Assembly: GCF_900100295.1 (NCBI RefSeq)
Contig: NZ_FNEV01000001.1
Coordinates: forward strand, 529,844-593,843
Length of the DNA: 64,000 nucleotides
Direction: 5' to 3'
Source of the DNA: Salimicrobium halophilum
Lineage (GTDB): Bacteria; Bacillota; Bacilli; Bacillales; Halobacillaceae
Shown here piece after piece: positions 37,439-45,469 of this stretch. A model generated the notes under the pieces. The model saw only the letters and a program-made list of their open reading frames with translations. It was not told the DNA's origin and searched no databases. Position 1 is the stretch's first letter, and the number at the start of each line of letters is the position of its first letter. The position numbers and the translations under genes are program-made.

Positions 37439-38497
37439 TTGTTTAAATATTTAACAAAACGCCAGTGGACTTTAATTTTACTCACGATTGCAGGGATCAT
37501 CGCAGCTTATTTCATTTTACCGGTGTCTGTGCCACTCATCGTCGCCTACGTTACTGCTCTGTTTCTGAACCCTTCGATTCGCTGGTTTCAGTACCGGTTT
37601 CATATAGGTCGCCAGTTAGCTGTCTCTATCGTATTCCTCCTATTTCTTATGCTACTCGGTTTGATAGGGACTTTCGCTGTCACGAGAGCTGTCGCTCAGA
37701 TTATTCAACTCATAGATAATGCTCCGTATTACATTTCGCAGCTGAATCAGGTGTTGATCGATCTTCAGAATAACATGAACAGTTTCATGGAGATGCTGCC
37801 TAAGGAATTCGTGGACCAGACATCCTCACGCATCGAAGAAAGTCTGCAAAGTTCTACCGACAGACTGACGGAAACGTTGAATATCGAGAATGCTGCTGCG
37901 TTTGCGACAAAGATACCTAACCTCATTGTAAGCCTGTTGGTATACTTGATCGCTCTATTCCTATTCATGCTTGAACTGCCTCGGTTGAGGAAGAAAATGC
38001 ACAGCTATCTGACCGAAGAGACGTCAGAGAAAGTCAAGTTCATGAATGCCCGTCTCGGATACGTCGTATTCGGTTTCTTGAAAGCACAATTTCAGGTGAG
38101 TATCATTATATTCATCGTCACTCTGTTAGCATTGCTATTCATTGCACCCGAAGTAGCGGTTCTCATGTCACTGATCACCTGGGTGGTCGATTTCATTCCT
38201 ATTATCGGATCTATCGCGATTATCGGACCATGGTCCATCTATATGTTCGCTACAGGCGATATTGCTACAGGTACCCAATTAGCTGTTCTTGCCATTGTTC
38301 TTCTGGCAATCCGTCGTACGGTAGAGCCTAAAGTCATGGGTACACAAATAGGATTATCACCGCTTGCAACACTCATAGCCATGTACATCGGCCTGAAGCT
38401 TATCGGGTTCCTTGGATTCTTCATAGGGCCCCTGGTGGTCATCGCTTTCAATTCTGCAAAGGAAGCCGGATTGATCAAGCTGAATATAAAAATTTAA
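37439..38497 (+). CDS. ytvI: Sporulation integral membrane protein YtvI (AI-2E/PerM family)
   Basis: 352 residues, about seven to eight membrane segments with the cytoplasmic or extracellular helical domain typical of PerM/AI-2E exporter-like proteins (PYYISQLNQVLIDLQNNM; ITWVVDFIPIIGS; EPKVMGTQIGLSPL). YtvI members are linked to sporulation in Bacillus; the substrate is unknown. Translation apparently begins at TTG 37439, 12 bases from AAAGGAGA. Confidence 0.85.
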   Translation: MFKYLTKRQWTLILLTIAGIIAAYFILPVSVPLIVAYVTALFLNPSIRWFQYRFHIGRQLAVSIVFLLFLMLLGLIGTFAVTRAVAQIIQLIDNAPYYISQLNQVLIDLQNNMNSFMEMLPKEFVDQTSSRIEESLQSSTDRLTETLNIENAAAFATKIPNLIVSLLVYLIALFLFMLELPRLRKKMHSYLTEETSEKVKFMNARLGYVVFGFLKAQFQVSIIIFIVTLLALLFIAPEVAVLMSLITWVVDFIPIIGSIAIIGPWSIYMFATGDIATGTQLAVLAIVLLAIRRTVEPKVMGTQIGLSPLATLIAMYIGLKLIGFLGFFIGPLVVIAFNSAKEAGLIKLNIKI

Positions 38498-38504
38498 AAG
38501 AACA

Positions 38505-38548
38505 CAAAAAGAAGGAACTGCTCTATACAAGCAGTTCCTTCTTTTTTT
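38505..38548 (-). terminator. Bidirectional terminator between ytvI and ctaM
   Basis: Stem AAAAGAAGGAACTGC / GCAGTTCCTTCTTTT with a nine-base loop and T-runs on both strands. Confidence 0.9.
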
Positions 38549-39002
38549 ATGTGCCGAGAATGGCTTTGATAAGACTTGTCGTATGTCCTCCATCATATAT
38601 GATATAGAGAAGCAGGTAGACAGCGACACCAGTGATGGCAGTAAAAAACCAAATGATGCTTGTGACTGGACCGATTTTCCGATGCTTTTTGATGTTCCGT
38701 TTAAATGCAAGCGTTAGAGTGACAATTCCAAATACCGCTCCTGTCGTTGCAAGAATGATATGGAATATTAAGAAGATCGTGTAGTAGATCTTATATTCTT
38801 CAGGCCCTCCGAAACTTGTGTTTCCTACGAACACCGTGCGACTCACATAAATGATGAAAAATATAAGCGCACTGGCTGCCCCTGCAAGCATGGCTTTTTT
38901 GTGTGCCGCTCTCTTGTTCTTCGCAATAAGAATCCAGCCGATTCCTACGAAGATGGCACTAATAACGATGAAGAAGGTACTGATCGTTGGCAATACGGGC
39001 AT
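38547..39002 (-). CDS. ctaM: DUF420 membrane protein CtaM/YozB
   Basis: About 151 residues, four membrane segments, DUF420 family. Conserved histidines lie in KKAMLAG-preceding AAHKK, and in FHIILATTGAVFG. In Staphylococcus CtaM is needed for maturation of the haem A oxidase, and here it lies right behind ctaG of the caa3 operon, which supports the same role. I use ATG 39002, eight bases from AGGAG, rather than 39008. Confidence 0.87.
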   Translation of the reverse strand: MPVLPTISTFFIVISAIFVGIGWILIAKNKRAAHKKAMLAGAASALIFFIIYVSRTVFVGNTSFGGPEEYKIYYTIFLIFHIILATTGAVFGIVTLTLAFKRNIKKHRKIGPVTSIIWFFTAITGVAVYLLLYIIYDGGHTTSLIKAILGT

Positions 39003-39022
39003 ATACATCTCTCCTGTATCTA

Positions 39023-39925
39023 TTAACTATGTTCGTACGTTGTTTCCGGTATAGGGTCTACGATATTTCTTTCATCTTTGTTGAACCAGCTGAAGAATAT
39101 GTAGCCCATGATGGCTGAAAAAATGATTTCCTGCATAATTTTCATGATGATGCCACCCAACTTCTGATCTTCCACAATAGGCATGGAAGTGAAGAATCCA
39201 GGACCGCTCAGAGAGCTGGGTAATCCTTCTAGAATTCCGGAAGGGACACAGAGACTCATCGCTTCCATCCAGGCCCCTGATTGAGTATAAGTATCATACA
39301 ATGGCACCTCAGAAAAGATGATCAGCGCACATGCAGGAGTGATCAATACTCCATTTGCGAAAATGAAACCTATCTTGAGAATCGGACTGAGCCTGTCCAG
39401 ATTTTTCGATGGCGGAAATACAGAGACCCACATACAAAAGGCCAGAAACAGGATTGTTGTTGATATAAAGGCATGGACCAACTCATTCGATTTGGCAAAA
39501 TCGAATACGACAGGCACATGATACATCGAAAATATACCATTGAATAAAATGAGAGCAAGCAATGGTCTCGTCAACAGCTTCATGACAGGTCTGATTATCG
39601 GTCGATCCACTATCCTTTTCCAAACCTCTAAGGGAACGCCTTTGATTATAAGAATAGGTACCAGTAAATAATAGAGTGCCATCTGCGTCATGTGTGCTGC
39701 AAACATGATATGGCTCAGTAAGTCGACGGGAGACCCTTTCACGATATAGAGAAGCGTGACCCCGGACAGGAACATCACCTTTTGCAACGTGGAAGCCTTT
39801 CCTTCTTCGGTTTTTCTACCGGGCCCTGTAAGGTAAAAGTAAAGAAGTACAAGCCCCAGAATAAAAATCATATAGTATGGGCTCCACAACGCTCGAAACC
39901 CGAATATCTGTAGTTCTAACCACAT
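39023..39925 (-). CDS. ctaG: Cytochrome c oxidase assembly factor CtaG (caa3 type)
   Basis: About 300 residues, seven membrane segments, Caa3_CtaG family. Conserved histidines appear in HIMFAAHMTQMALYYLLVP and MYHVPVVFDF. In B. subtilis CtaG is required for active cytochrome caa3, probably in copper delivery. ATG 39925 with GGGGTGA upstream is preferred over GTG 39934. It follows ctaF across a terminator gap, so it may be a separate unit. Confidence 0.92.
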   Translation of the reverse strand: MWLELQIFGFRALWSPYYMIFILGLVLLYFYLTGPGRKTEEGKASTLQKVMFLSGVTLLYIVKGSPVDLLSHIMFAAHMTQMALYYLLVPILIIKGVPLEVWKRIVDRPIIRPVMKLLTRPLLALILFNGIFSMYHVPVVFDFAKSNELVHAFISTTILFLAFCMWVSVFPPSKNLDRLSPILKIGFIFANGVLITPACALIIFSEVPLYDTYTQSGAWMEAMSLCVPSGILEGLPSSLSGPGFFTSMPIVEDQKLGGIIMKIMQEIIFSAIMGYIFFSWFNKDERNIVDPIPETTYEHS

Positions 39926-40068
39926 CTTTTTCACCCCATGTCTAAACGTTCCTATTCCCCATTTTAACGGACATCAGCAAAAAAAACGAGATGTATCACC
40001 CATTGTTTCTTAAAATGTCAAAATTTAAAACAATGGACTGTTTCCTCAAAAGCATGTATGTACCTCCG

Positions 40069-40116
40069 TAAAAAAACGTATGAAATCAGGGTTTCTACTC
40101 TGATTTCATACGTTTC
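40069..40116 (-). terminator. Terminator after ctaF
   Basis: Stem AAACGTATGAAATCAG / CTGATTTCATACGTTT with a 10-base loop and an A/T run, 27 bases after the ctaF stop on the minus strand. Confidence 0.9.
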
Positions 40117-40142
40117 TGTTACTTATTGTGCCAGTTCCAACC

Positions 40143-40469
40143 TTACCACCAGATGATTGTTGTAAAAGTGATGATCGTGAGAATTGCAACTGCAATTCCG
40201 CTGAACATCATCATTGCTGGCATTGTATGTCCTTTATTCTTCATATGCATGAAATAATAAAGCTGAAATACCACCTGTACTACCGCAAGAAGGATCAGCA
40301 CAGGCTTTACGAAATAAGAACTTATTTCTAAAATGACCATCCCAAACGCAATAAAGGTGAAGAGGATCATCAGCGTGAAGCTGATCACCTGATGAATCAT
40401 CTCTTCTTTATGCTCTTTCTTATGAATGTCAATCTTATGTTTCGAAGTGGAATCCGTGTGATCTGTCAT
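40143..40469 (-). CDS. ctaF: Cytochrome caa3 oxidase subunit IV
   Basis: 108 residues, prokaryotic cytochrome c oxidase subunit IV. It has a charged histidine-rich N-terminus (SKHKIDIHKKEHKEE) and three membrane segments. Four bases separate it from ctaE. Small accessory subunit of the haem-copper oxidase. Confidence 0.92.
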   Translation of the reverse strand: MTDHTDSTSKHKIDIHKKEHKEEMIHQVISFTLMILFTFIAFGMVILEISSYFVKPVLILLAVVQVVFQLYYFMHMKNKGHTMPAMMMFSGIAVAILTIITFTTIIWW

Positions 40470-40472
40470 TCT

Positions 40473-41096
40473 CTACCCCACCTTTCCCATAAGGTATACC
40501 ACAGTAAAGATGAATACCCATACTACGTCGATGAAGTGCCAATAAAGACTGGCAATATAGAATTTCGGTGCATTATAAAGGTTCAGTCCGCGCTTCTGGT
40601 TACGGATCATCAAAGCGACGATCCAGCTGAGACCGAAAACTACGTGTCCCCCGTGGAATCCAACCAGGGTATAAAACGCTGATCCGAATGCCGAAGACCG
40701 GAACGTGAATCCATATTCATGGATGTAATGATAGAACTCGTATATTTCACAACCGAGGAACCCGAGACCGAGGAGAACAGTTATTCCAAGCCATAACTGC
40801 ATCTTCTTGAAATCGTGATTCTTCATGTGATACATCGCATATACGCTTGTCAACGAACTGGTCAATAGGAGCATCGTCATAATGAATACTAGTTCAAGAC
40901 CAAAAAGGTGCTCCGGAGTGTTCTCTCCGGACGTCGAGCGGACAAGAGCCAGGTATGTCCCGAAGAGAGAAGCGAATAGCACTGTCTCTCCTCCAAGGAA
41001 CATCCAGAATCCTATAAATTTGTTCTTACCTTCAAGGGTGGCTTTTTCCGGATCATGGGGCATCTGTTTCGGATTTAAAACGTCGTCATGACTCAT
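40473..41096 (-). CDS. ctaE: Cytochrome caa3 oxidase subunit III
   Basis: 207 residues, five membrane segments. NKFIGFWMFLGGETVLFASLFG at the start and GFHGGHVVFGLSW plus YWHFIDVVWVFIF near the end are typical of subunit III. It starts one base into the ctaD stop (TAATG), so it is coupled to ctaD. Confidence 0.96.
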   Translation of the reverse strand: MSHDDVLNPKQMPHDPEKATLEGKNKFIGFWMFLGGETVLFASLFGTYLALVRSTSGENTPEHLFGLELVFIMTMLLLTSSLTSVYAMYHMKNHDFKKMQLWLGITVLLGLGFLGCEIYEFYHYIHEYGFTFRSSAFGSAFYTLVGFHGGHVVFGLSWIVALMIRNQKRGLNLYNAPKFYIASLYWHFIDVVWVFIFTVVYLMGKVG

Positions 41097-42955
41097 TATT
41101 TGCCATCCCCTTTCTCTACAAGATCTTCTTTATGAATGTGATAACCGAGGTCATCCTTCAGGGAACGGGTGAGCATTGAACCCAGGGTAAGTCCCATTCC
41201 GACAGCCACTGCTATAAACCAGGCATTGTGATCCACTTGATAAATGAATCCGAATCCTGCGATAAACAGACCAAGAGACATCAGGAATGGAAGAACAGAA
41301 GCGTTCGGCATGTGGATATCTCCAAGCGGTTCTGCAGGAGTTACACCTTTTCTTCCTTCCATCTTCTCGATCCAAAGAGGATCCAAACCACGAACAAGTG
41401 GTGTCTGTTTAAAGTTATAGAACGGTGGTGTAGATGGAATCGACCACTCAAGAGTACGTCCATCCCACGGATCGGCGGATGCCTGAGGTTCTTTGATCGC
41501 TGTATAAACGATGTTGTAAAGGAATATCAGTGTACCGATTGCCATAAGGAACGCACCGACCGTACTGATCATGTTTCCTGTTGCAAGGCTTTGACCTTCG
41601 AAATATGTCCAGTAACGACGTGGCATTCCCATAAGACCAAGGAAATGCTGGATGAAGAACGTCAAATGGAAGCCGATGAAAAACGGCCAAAACGCAAGAT
41701 GTCCCAATTTCTCATTCAGGACCTTACCGAACATCTTCGGCCACCAGTAGTGCAATGCTGCAAAGATACCGAACACTACCCCACCAACGATGACGTAGTG
41801 GAAGTGCCCAACTACGAAATACGTATCATGGTACTGATAGTCAGCAGCAGCAGATGCAAGCATTACTCCTGTCATACCTCCAATGGTAAATGAAGGAATA
41901 AATGCGATAGACCAAAGCATAGCTGCACTCATCTTAATGCTTCCGCCCCACATCGTAAATAGCCAGTTGAATATCTTGATACCCGTCGGTACAGCGATTG
42001 CCATTGTAGAAACGGCGAAAATCGAGTTTGCGATCGGCCCGAGTCCTACCGTGAACATGTGGTGGGCCCACACCATGAAGCCTAGGAAACCGATCAGTAC
42101 AGTTGCGAAAACCATCGCTGAGTAACCGAACAGTCGTTTTTTCGAGAAAGTAGAAATAATATCACTGAACGCACCGAACAATGGAAGAATAAGTATGTAA
42201 ACTTCCGGGTGCCCGAAAATCCAGAATAAGTGCTCCCAGATAATTTCATTACCACCAGCGGTCACATCAAAGAATGCTGAACCGAACATACGGTCGAACA
42301 TCATAAGAAACAGACCAACCGTAAGTGCCGGGAACGCAAATAGAATAAGCACACTTGTAATGAACGTCGTCCATGTAAAAAGCGGCATACGCATATAAGT
42401 CATACCAGGAGCTCTCATGTTAATGATCGTTACCAGGAAGTTGATACCACCGATCAATGTTCCTGCCCCTGAAATCTGTAATCCCATGACGTAGTAATCA
42501 ACGCCGTGTCCGGCCGAGGTCGTAGACAGCGGTGCATAGTTCGTCCAACCAGCATCCGGTGCCCCGCCTGTGAACCACGATACGTTCAGGAGTAGGCCCC
42601 CGAACAGAAATAACCAGAAGCCGAGAGAGTTCAAAAATGGAAATGCTACATCTCGTGCCCCTATCTGTAATGGTACTACGGCGTTCATTAACGCAAATAT
42701 GAGCGGCATGGCTGCTAAGAATATCATGGTCGTACCGTGCATCGTAATCATTTCATTATAAAGTCCTGCGGAAATAAACTCGTTATCCGGCTTCATTAGC
42801 TGGATACGGATAATCATCGCCTCGAGACCACCGATCAGAAAGAAGAATCCGCCGGAGACCAGATAAAGATGTGCAATCTTTTTGTGGTCAACGGTCGTAA
42901 TATAATCCCAGATCATCGCTCCGAGGCCGCGTTGTTGTGCAATTGCATTACTCAC
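41096..42955 (-). CDS. ctaD: Cytochrome caa3 oxidase subunit I
   Basis: Catalytic subunit with haems a and a3 and CuB. 619 residues. Histidine ligands and motifs are visible: MHGTTMIF (haem a His), IFGHPEVYILILP (CuB His-Tyr pair), WAHHMFTVG (CuB His-His), YHDTYFVVGHFHYVI (haem ligands). It has the subunit I core plus a C-terminal extension fused with additional membrane helices, as in Bacillus. Terminal step of aerobic respiration, reducing oxygen and pumping protons. Confidence 0.97.
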   Translation of the reverse strand: MSNAIAQQRGLGAMIWDYITTVDHKKIAHLYLVSGGFFFLIGGLEAMIIRIQLMKPDNEFISAGLYNEMITMHGTTMIFLAAMPLIFALMNAVVPLQIGARDVAFPFLNSLGFWLFLFGGLLLNVSWFTGGAPDAGWTNYAPLSTTSAGHGVDYYVMGLQISGAGTLIGGINFLVTIINMRAPGMTYMRMPLFTWTTFITSVLILFAFPALTVGLFLMMFDRMFGSAFFDVTAGGNEIIWEHLFWIFGHPEVYILILPLFGAFSDIISTFSKKRLFGYSAMVFATVLIGFLGFMVWAHHMFTVGLGPIANSIFAVSTMAIAVPTGIKIFNWLFTMWGGSIKMSAAMLWSIAFIPSFTIGGMTGVMLASAAADYQYHDTYFVVGHFHYVIVGGVVFGIFAALHYWWPKMFGKVLNEKLGHLAFWPFFIGFHLTFFIQHFLGLMGMPRRYWTYFEGQSLATGNMISTVGAFLMAIGTLIFLYNIVYTAIKEPQASADPWDGRTLEWSIPSTPPFYNFKQTPLVRGLDPLWIEKMEGRKGVTPAEPLGDIHMPNASVLPFLMSLGLFIAGFGFIYQVDHNAWFIAVAVGMGLTLGSMLTRSLKDDLGYHIHKEDLVEKGDGK

Positions 42956-42983
42956 GCTATAACCTCCCTTTTTCTCTGAATAT

Positions 42984-44048
42984 CTACTCTTCGCTTGAAG
43001 AACTGACAGATTCCGGCGTTACCTCGGAATGATCCAGCTGCATCAAGTAATCAGCAATTTGCTGAGCTTCTTCTTCACTTACGTTGTATCCTTGCATTTT
43101 ATTCCCCGGTTTAAACTCATCAGGGTTCATGATCCAGTCGACCAAGTTTTCCTTGTTATAATCTAGGATACCGGCAATTTTCGTACGGTTTCCGAAGTTA
43201 CTCAGGTTCGGTCCTACCCCAGCCGGTGAGTTACCTATGGCATGACAGCCCATGCAGCTGTTTTCAAATGCAGCTTTTCCATCTTGTGCCGATTGCGTTT
43301 CAGGTGTAGCTTCGGCATCGATATTCTGCATGTCAGAAATCCACTGATCATAGTCTTCAGAACTTACTGCAATGACACGGAAATCCATAAGTGAATGGGA
43401 TTCACCACAAAGTTCAGCACAGTGTCCCCAGTAAACGCCTTCTTCGTAAGCTTCTAAGTACATAGTGTTCTCATTTCCACCCGGGTTCGTGTCCATCTTA
43501 CCTGCAATCGACGGTACCCAGAAGGAGTGGATCACATCACTGGATGTCATATCTAAGTATACGCGCTCCCCTGTAGGGATATAGAGGTCCTGACTGGTGG
43601 AAACTTCCTGATCAGGGTAATTGAAATGCCACCAATATTGATTTCCTGTAACCTCGATAGTAATTGACCCTTCTTCACTACGAGGGGCTTCATCTGCGAG
43701 ATCGAAAGTAGCCTGTACTGTCGGAACTGCCAGAATAAGAAGCAATAGAATCGGAATTACAGTCCAGATGATCTCCAATGATTTGTTACCTTCCGTCTGT
43801 TTCGGGATGTAGTCCTCGTCTCCCTTCTTACGGCGGTAACGGATAAGTACAAAAGTATAAATAGCCATGACGATCACAAACACGAATAACATAATCGCGA
43901 TACTGATCACCATGAGATCGAGTAATAGCTCAGCCCCGTACCCTTTAGGTTTGAGCGCACTTAGATTCTCTTCCCCACACCCGGCGAGGAAAAGTGTAAG
44001 TACACTGAAAATGAATACAGGACGAAGCTTGCCAATCCAACCTTTCAT
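42984..44048 (-). CDS. ctaC: Cytochrome caa3 oxidase subunit II with fused cytochrome c
   Basis: About 354 residues from ATG 44048 (AGAGG site). Lipoprotein signal peptide with lipobox LFLAGC, two membrane helices, a cupredoxin domain with the CuA ligands in HCAELCGESHSLMDF, and a C-terminal cytochrome c domain with the haem motif CMGCH and distal methionine region NKMQGY. The covalent cytochrome c makes this a caa3-type oxidase. An in-frame extension upstream of 44048 lacks a ribosome site. The tail is acidic and serine rich. Confidence 0.96.
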   Translation of the reverse strand: MKGWIGKLRPVFIFSVLTLFLAGCGEENLSALKPKGYGAELLLDLMVISIAIMLFVFVIVMAIYTFVLIRYRRKKGDEDYIPKQTEGNKSLEIIWTVIPILLLLILAVPTVQATFDLADEAPRSEEGSITIEVTGNQYWWHFNYPDQEVSTSQDLYIPTGERVYLDMTSSDVIHSFWVPSIAGKMDTNPGGNENTMYLEAYEEGVYWGHCAELCGESHSLMDFRVIAVSSEDYDQWISDMQNIDAEATPETQSAQDGKAAFENSCMGCHAIGNSPAGVGPNLSNFGNRTKIAGILDYNKENLVDWIMNPDEFKPGNKMQGYNVSEEEAQQIADYLMQLDHSEVTPESVSSSSEE

Positions 44049-44116
44049 GTGTAATACCTCTCTTTCTCTTTTATATTTGGAAAGTATATTAATGTAAATT
44101 AGGTTCCCACCTAATT

Positions 44117-45061
44117 TCAAACGTAAGGAAAAGGCATGGTGACAAGCACCATCGTCAGAAACAGTACGGTAAGATAATTGAGTGAATATACAAACATCCA
44201 TGTCGCCCATTTCTTATCATCTTTCATAAAGAAACCTGCCAGTGCTAATACGAGCCAGCCGGTAGATAGCACATAAGCTACAGTCAGAAAAATGCCGCCG
44301 AGCGATGCCAGGTAGAGCGGAAGCGGCAGTAGACACGCAACGTAAACGACAATTTGCCGTTTCGTCATTTCGAACCCTTTCACAACTGGAAGCATCGGTA
44401 CTCCCGCTTTCTTGTAATCATCTTTTTTCTTCATAGCCAGAGCCAGAAAATGCGGAGTCTGCCACAAGAACATGATCAGAAAAAGGATCCAGGCTTCCAT
44501 ACGGAGCCCCGGTTCAATAGCTGCCCAACCGATCAATGGAGGCACGGCCCCTGAAAAGCTTCCGATCACCGTATTTAATGTATAACGGCGCTTGGACCAC
44601 ATCGTATACAGGACAACATACACGAACCAGCCGAACACACCCCACACGGCAGCCTGCCAGGATGTAAGCGTTAGCACCAGAGCCCCTGATGCCGACGCAA
44701 CGACTCCCATAGTGAAGATGACAGGAAGGGAAATGCTTCCCGTTACGGTAGGACGCTTTTTGGTGCGGTCCATAATCGGATCGATATCCCGGTCATACCA
44801 ATTATTCAATATACACCCACCCGCAATAACAAGCGCTGTTCCGATAAGCGTCCATAGAAGTGTCACCCATTCGGTCACAATCGATGAATTCGTAAAATAC
44901 AACGCTAACCAGAATCCTGCAAATGTAGTGATCAAATTCGAATTGATAATACCTACTTTAATCAAGCTCTTTATATCTTGTACCAGGGAAGTATCCTGGC
45001 TGACTGCTTTATCCATGACGTGACCAGATGCTGATTCAACCGTTCTTGGATTGTCCATCAC
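44117..45061 (-). CDS. ctaB: Protohaem IX farnesyltransferase (haem O synthase)
   Basis: Converts haem B to haem O. 314 residues, about nine membrane segments, UbiA family with the prenyl-diphosphate motifs NNWYDRDIDPIMDRTKKRP and DDYKKAGVPMLP. It heads the ctaBCDEFG operon. In B. subtilis ctaA (haem A synthase) is divergently transcribed beside it; here no ctaA is present, although a caa3 enzyme needs haem A. The start is GTG 45061 or ATG 45058. Confidence 0.95.
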   Translation of the reverse strand: MMDNPRTVESASGHVMDKAVSQDTSLVQDIKSLIKVGIINSNLITTFAGFWLALYFTNSSIVTEWVTLLWTLIGTALVIAGGCILNNWYDRDIDPIMDRTKKRPTVTGSISLPVIFTMGVVASASGALVLTLTSWQAAVWGVFGWFVYVVLYTMWSKRRYTLNTVIGSFSGAVPPLIGWAAIEPGLRMEAWILFLIMFLWQTPHFLALAMKKKDDYKKAGVPMLPVVKGFEMTKRQIVVYVACLLPLPLYLASLGGIFLTVAYVLSTGWLVLALAGFFMKDDKKWATWMFVYSLNYLTVLFLTMVLVTMPFPYV

Positions 45062-45142
45062 TTCGTATTCCCCCTTCTGCCTTCTGTCTTTCTAACAAAA
45101 GTTACAGAAAAATTAACCACTGACCTCTGAAACATCAAATCA

Positions 45143-45151
45143 ATTGTATCA
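45143..45151 (-). promoter_or_regulatory. Extended -10 promoter of the cta operon
   Basis: TGATACAAT on the minus strand (TGN extended -10) about 80 bases before ctaB. The -35 region is poor, as expected for a promoter that depends on an activator. Confidence 0.5.
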
Positions 45152-45193
45152 CGTAACCCTCGTTCTATCTATTTAATTAGTAGAATTTTATAT

Positions 45194-45236
45194 AATTGTG
45201 ACGGTAATGTGAAAAAAGTGTGTAAACAATGTAAAA
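45194..45236. repeat. Four 11-bp phased TGTG repeats upstream of ctaB (ResD-like)
   Basis: TGTG occurs at 45197, 45208 and 45219 and TGTA at 45230, each exactly 11 bases apart: ATTGTGACGGT, AATGTGAAAAA, AGTGTGTAAAC, AATGTAAAATT. The units resemble the ResD half-site TTTGTGAAT. They lie about 60-100 bases upstream of the inferred start of the cta operon transcript, on one face of the helix. Confidence 0.55.
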
Positions 45237-45332
45237 TTTTAAAGGACTCATTTATTTTTACCAAAAGCAGCGGCTTTTTGCAAGAAGAGTTTGCAGCTAT
45301 ACATTCGTATTCACTGTTGGTAAACCAACATT

Positions 45333-45366
45333 CAAAAGAACAACCTAGCCTTAGTAGCTAGGTTGT
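45333..45366 (-). terminator. Terminator downstream of ftsW and the pycA remnant
   Basis: Perfect stem ACAACCTAGC / GCTAGGTTGT with a seven-base loop, followed on the minus strand by TCTTTTG. It lies seven bases beyond the stop of the pycA-like remnant and 104 beyond ftsW, so it was probably the pycA terminator. Confidence 0.85.
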
Positions 45367-45372
45367 CCGGAA

Positions 45373-45469
45373 TTATTCAAATTCAATCAATAAATCTCCA
45401 ACATGATTGGCCTCATTGCCTGAAACATACATCCCCAGCGGTTCGTTGCGAGCATTTTGCAGATCGGTT
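45373..45469 (-). pseudogene. pycA: 3' remnant of a pyruvate carboxylase gene
   Basis: Directly after the ftsW stop, an open frame without a start ends YVSGNEANHVGDLLIEFE and stop. This matches the last residues of the biotinyl domain of pyruvate carboxylases (pattern YVSNGEA--GDLLIE-E). pycA follows ftsW in B. subtilis, and a terminator follows immediately here. I infer that nearly all of pycA was deleted between the end of ftsW and the last roughly 20-30 codons. The earlier part (ETDLQNARNEPLG) is less clearly homologous. Confidence 0.65.

Larger units (their letters stand above)
45062..45372. other. 311-base gap upstream of ctaB: repeats, promoter, terminator, no gene
   Basis: Contains the ctaB promoter (45143-45151), four phased TGTG repeats (45194-45236), a 7-bp inverted repeat TGTTGGT-AA-ACCAACA at 45315-45330, and the terminator at 45333-45366. 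I find no convincing coding sequence and no trace of ctaA, which would be expected here on the plus strand. Confidence 0.6.

Noticed and set aside
45240..45360. Possible remnant of ctaA on the plus strand
   Set aside because: Translated in the plus frames it shows nothing resembling the CtaA C-terminus, so absence of ctaA is reported without a fossil.
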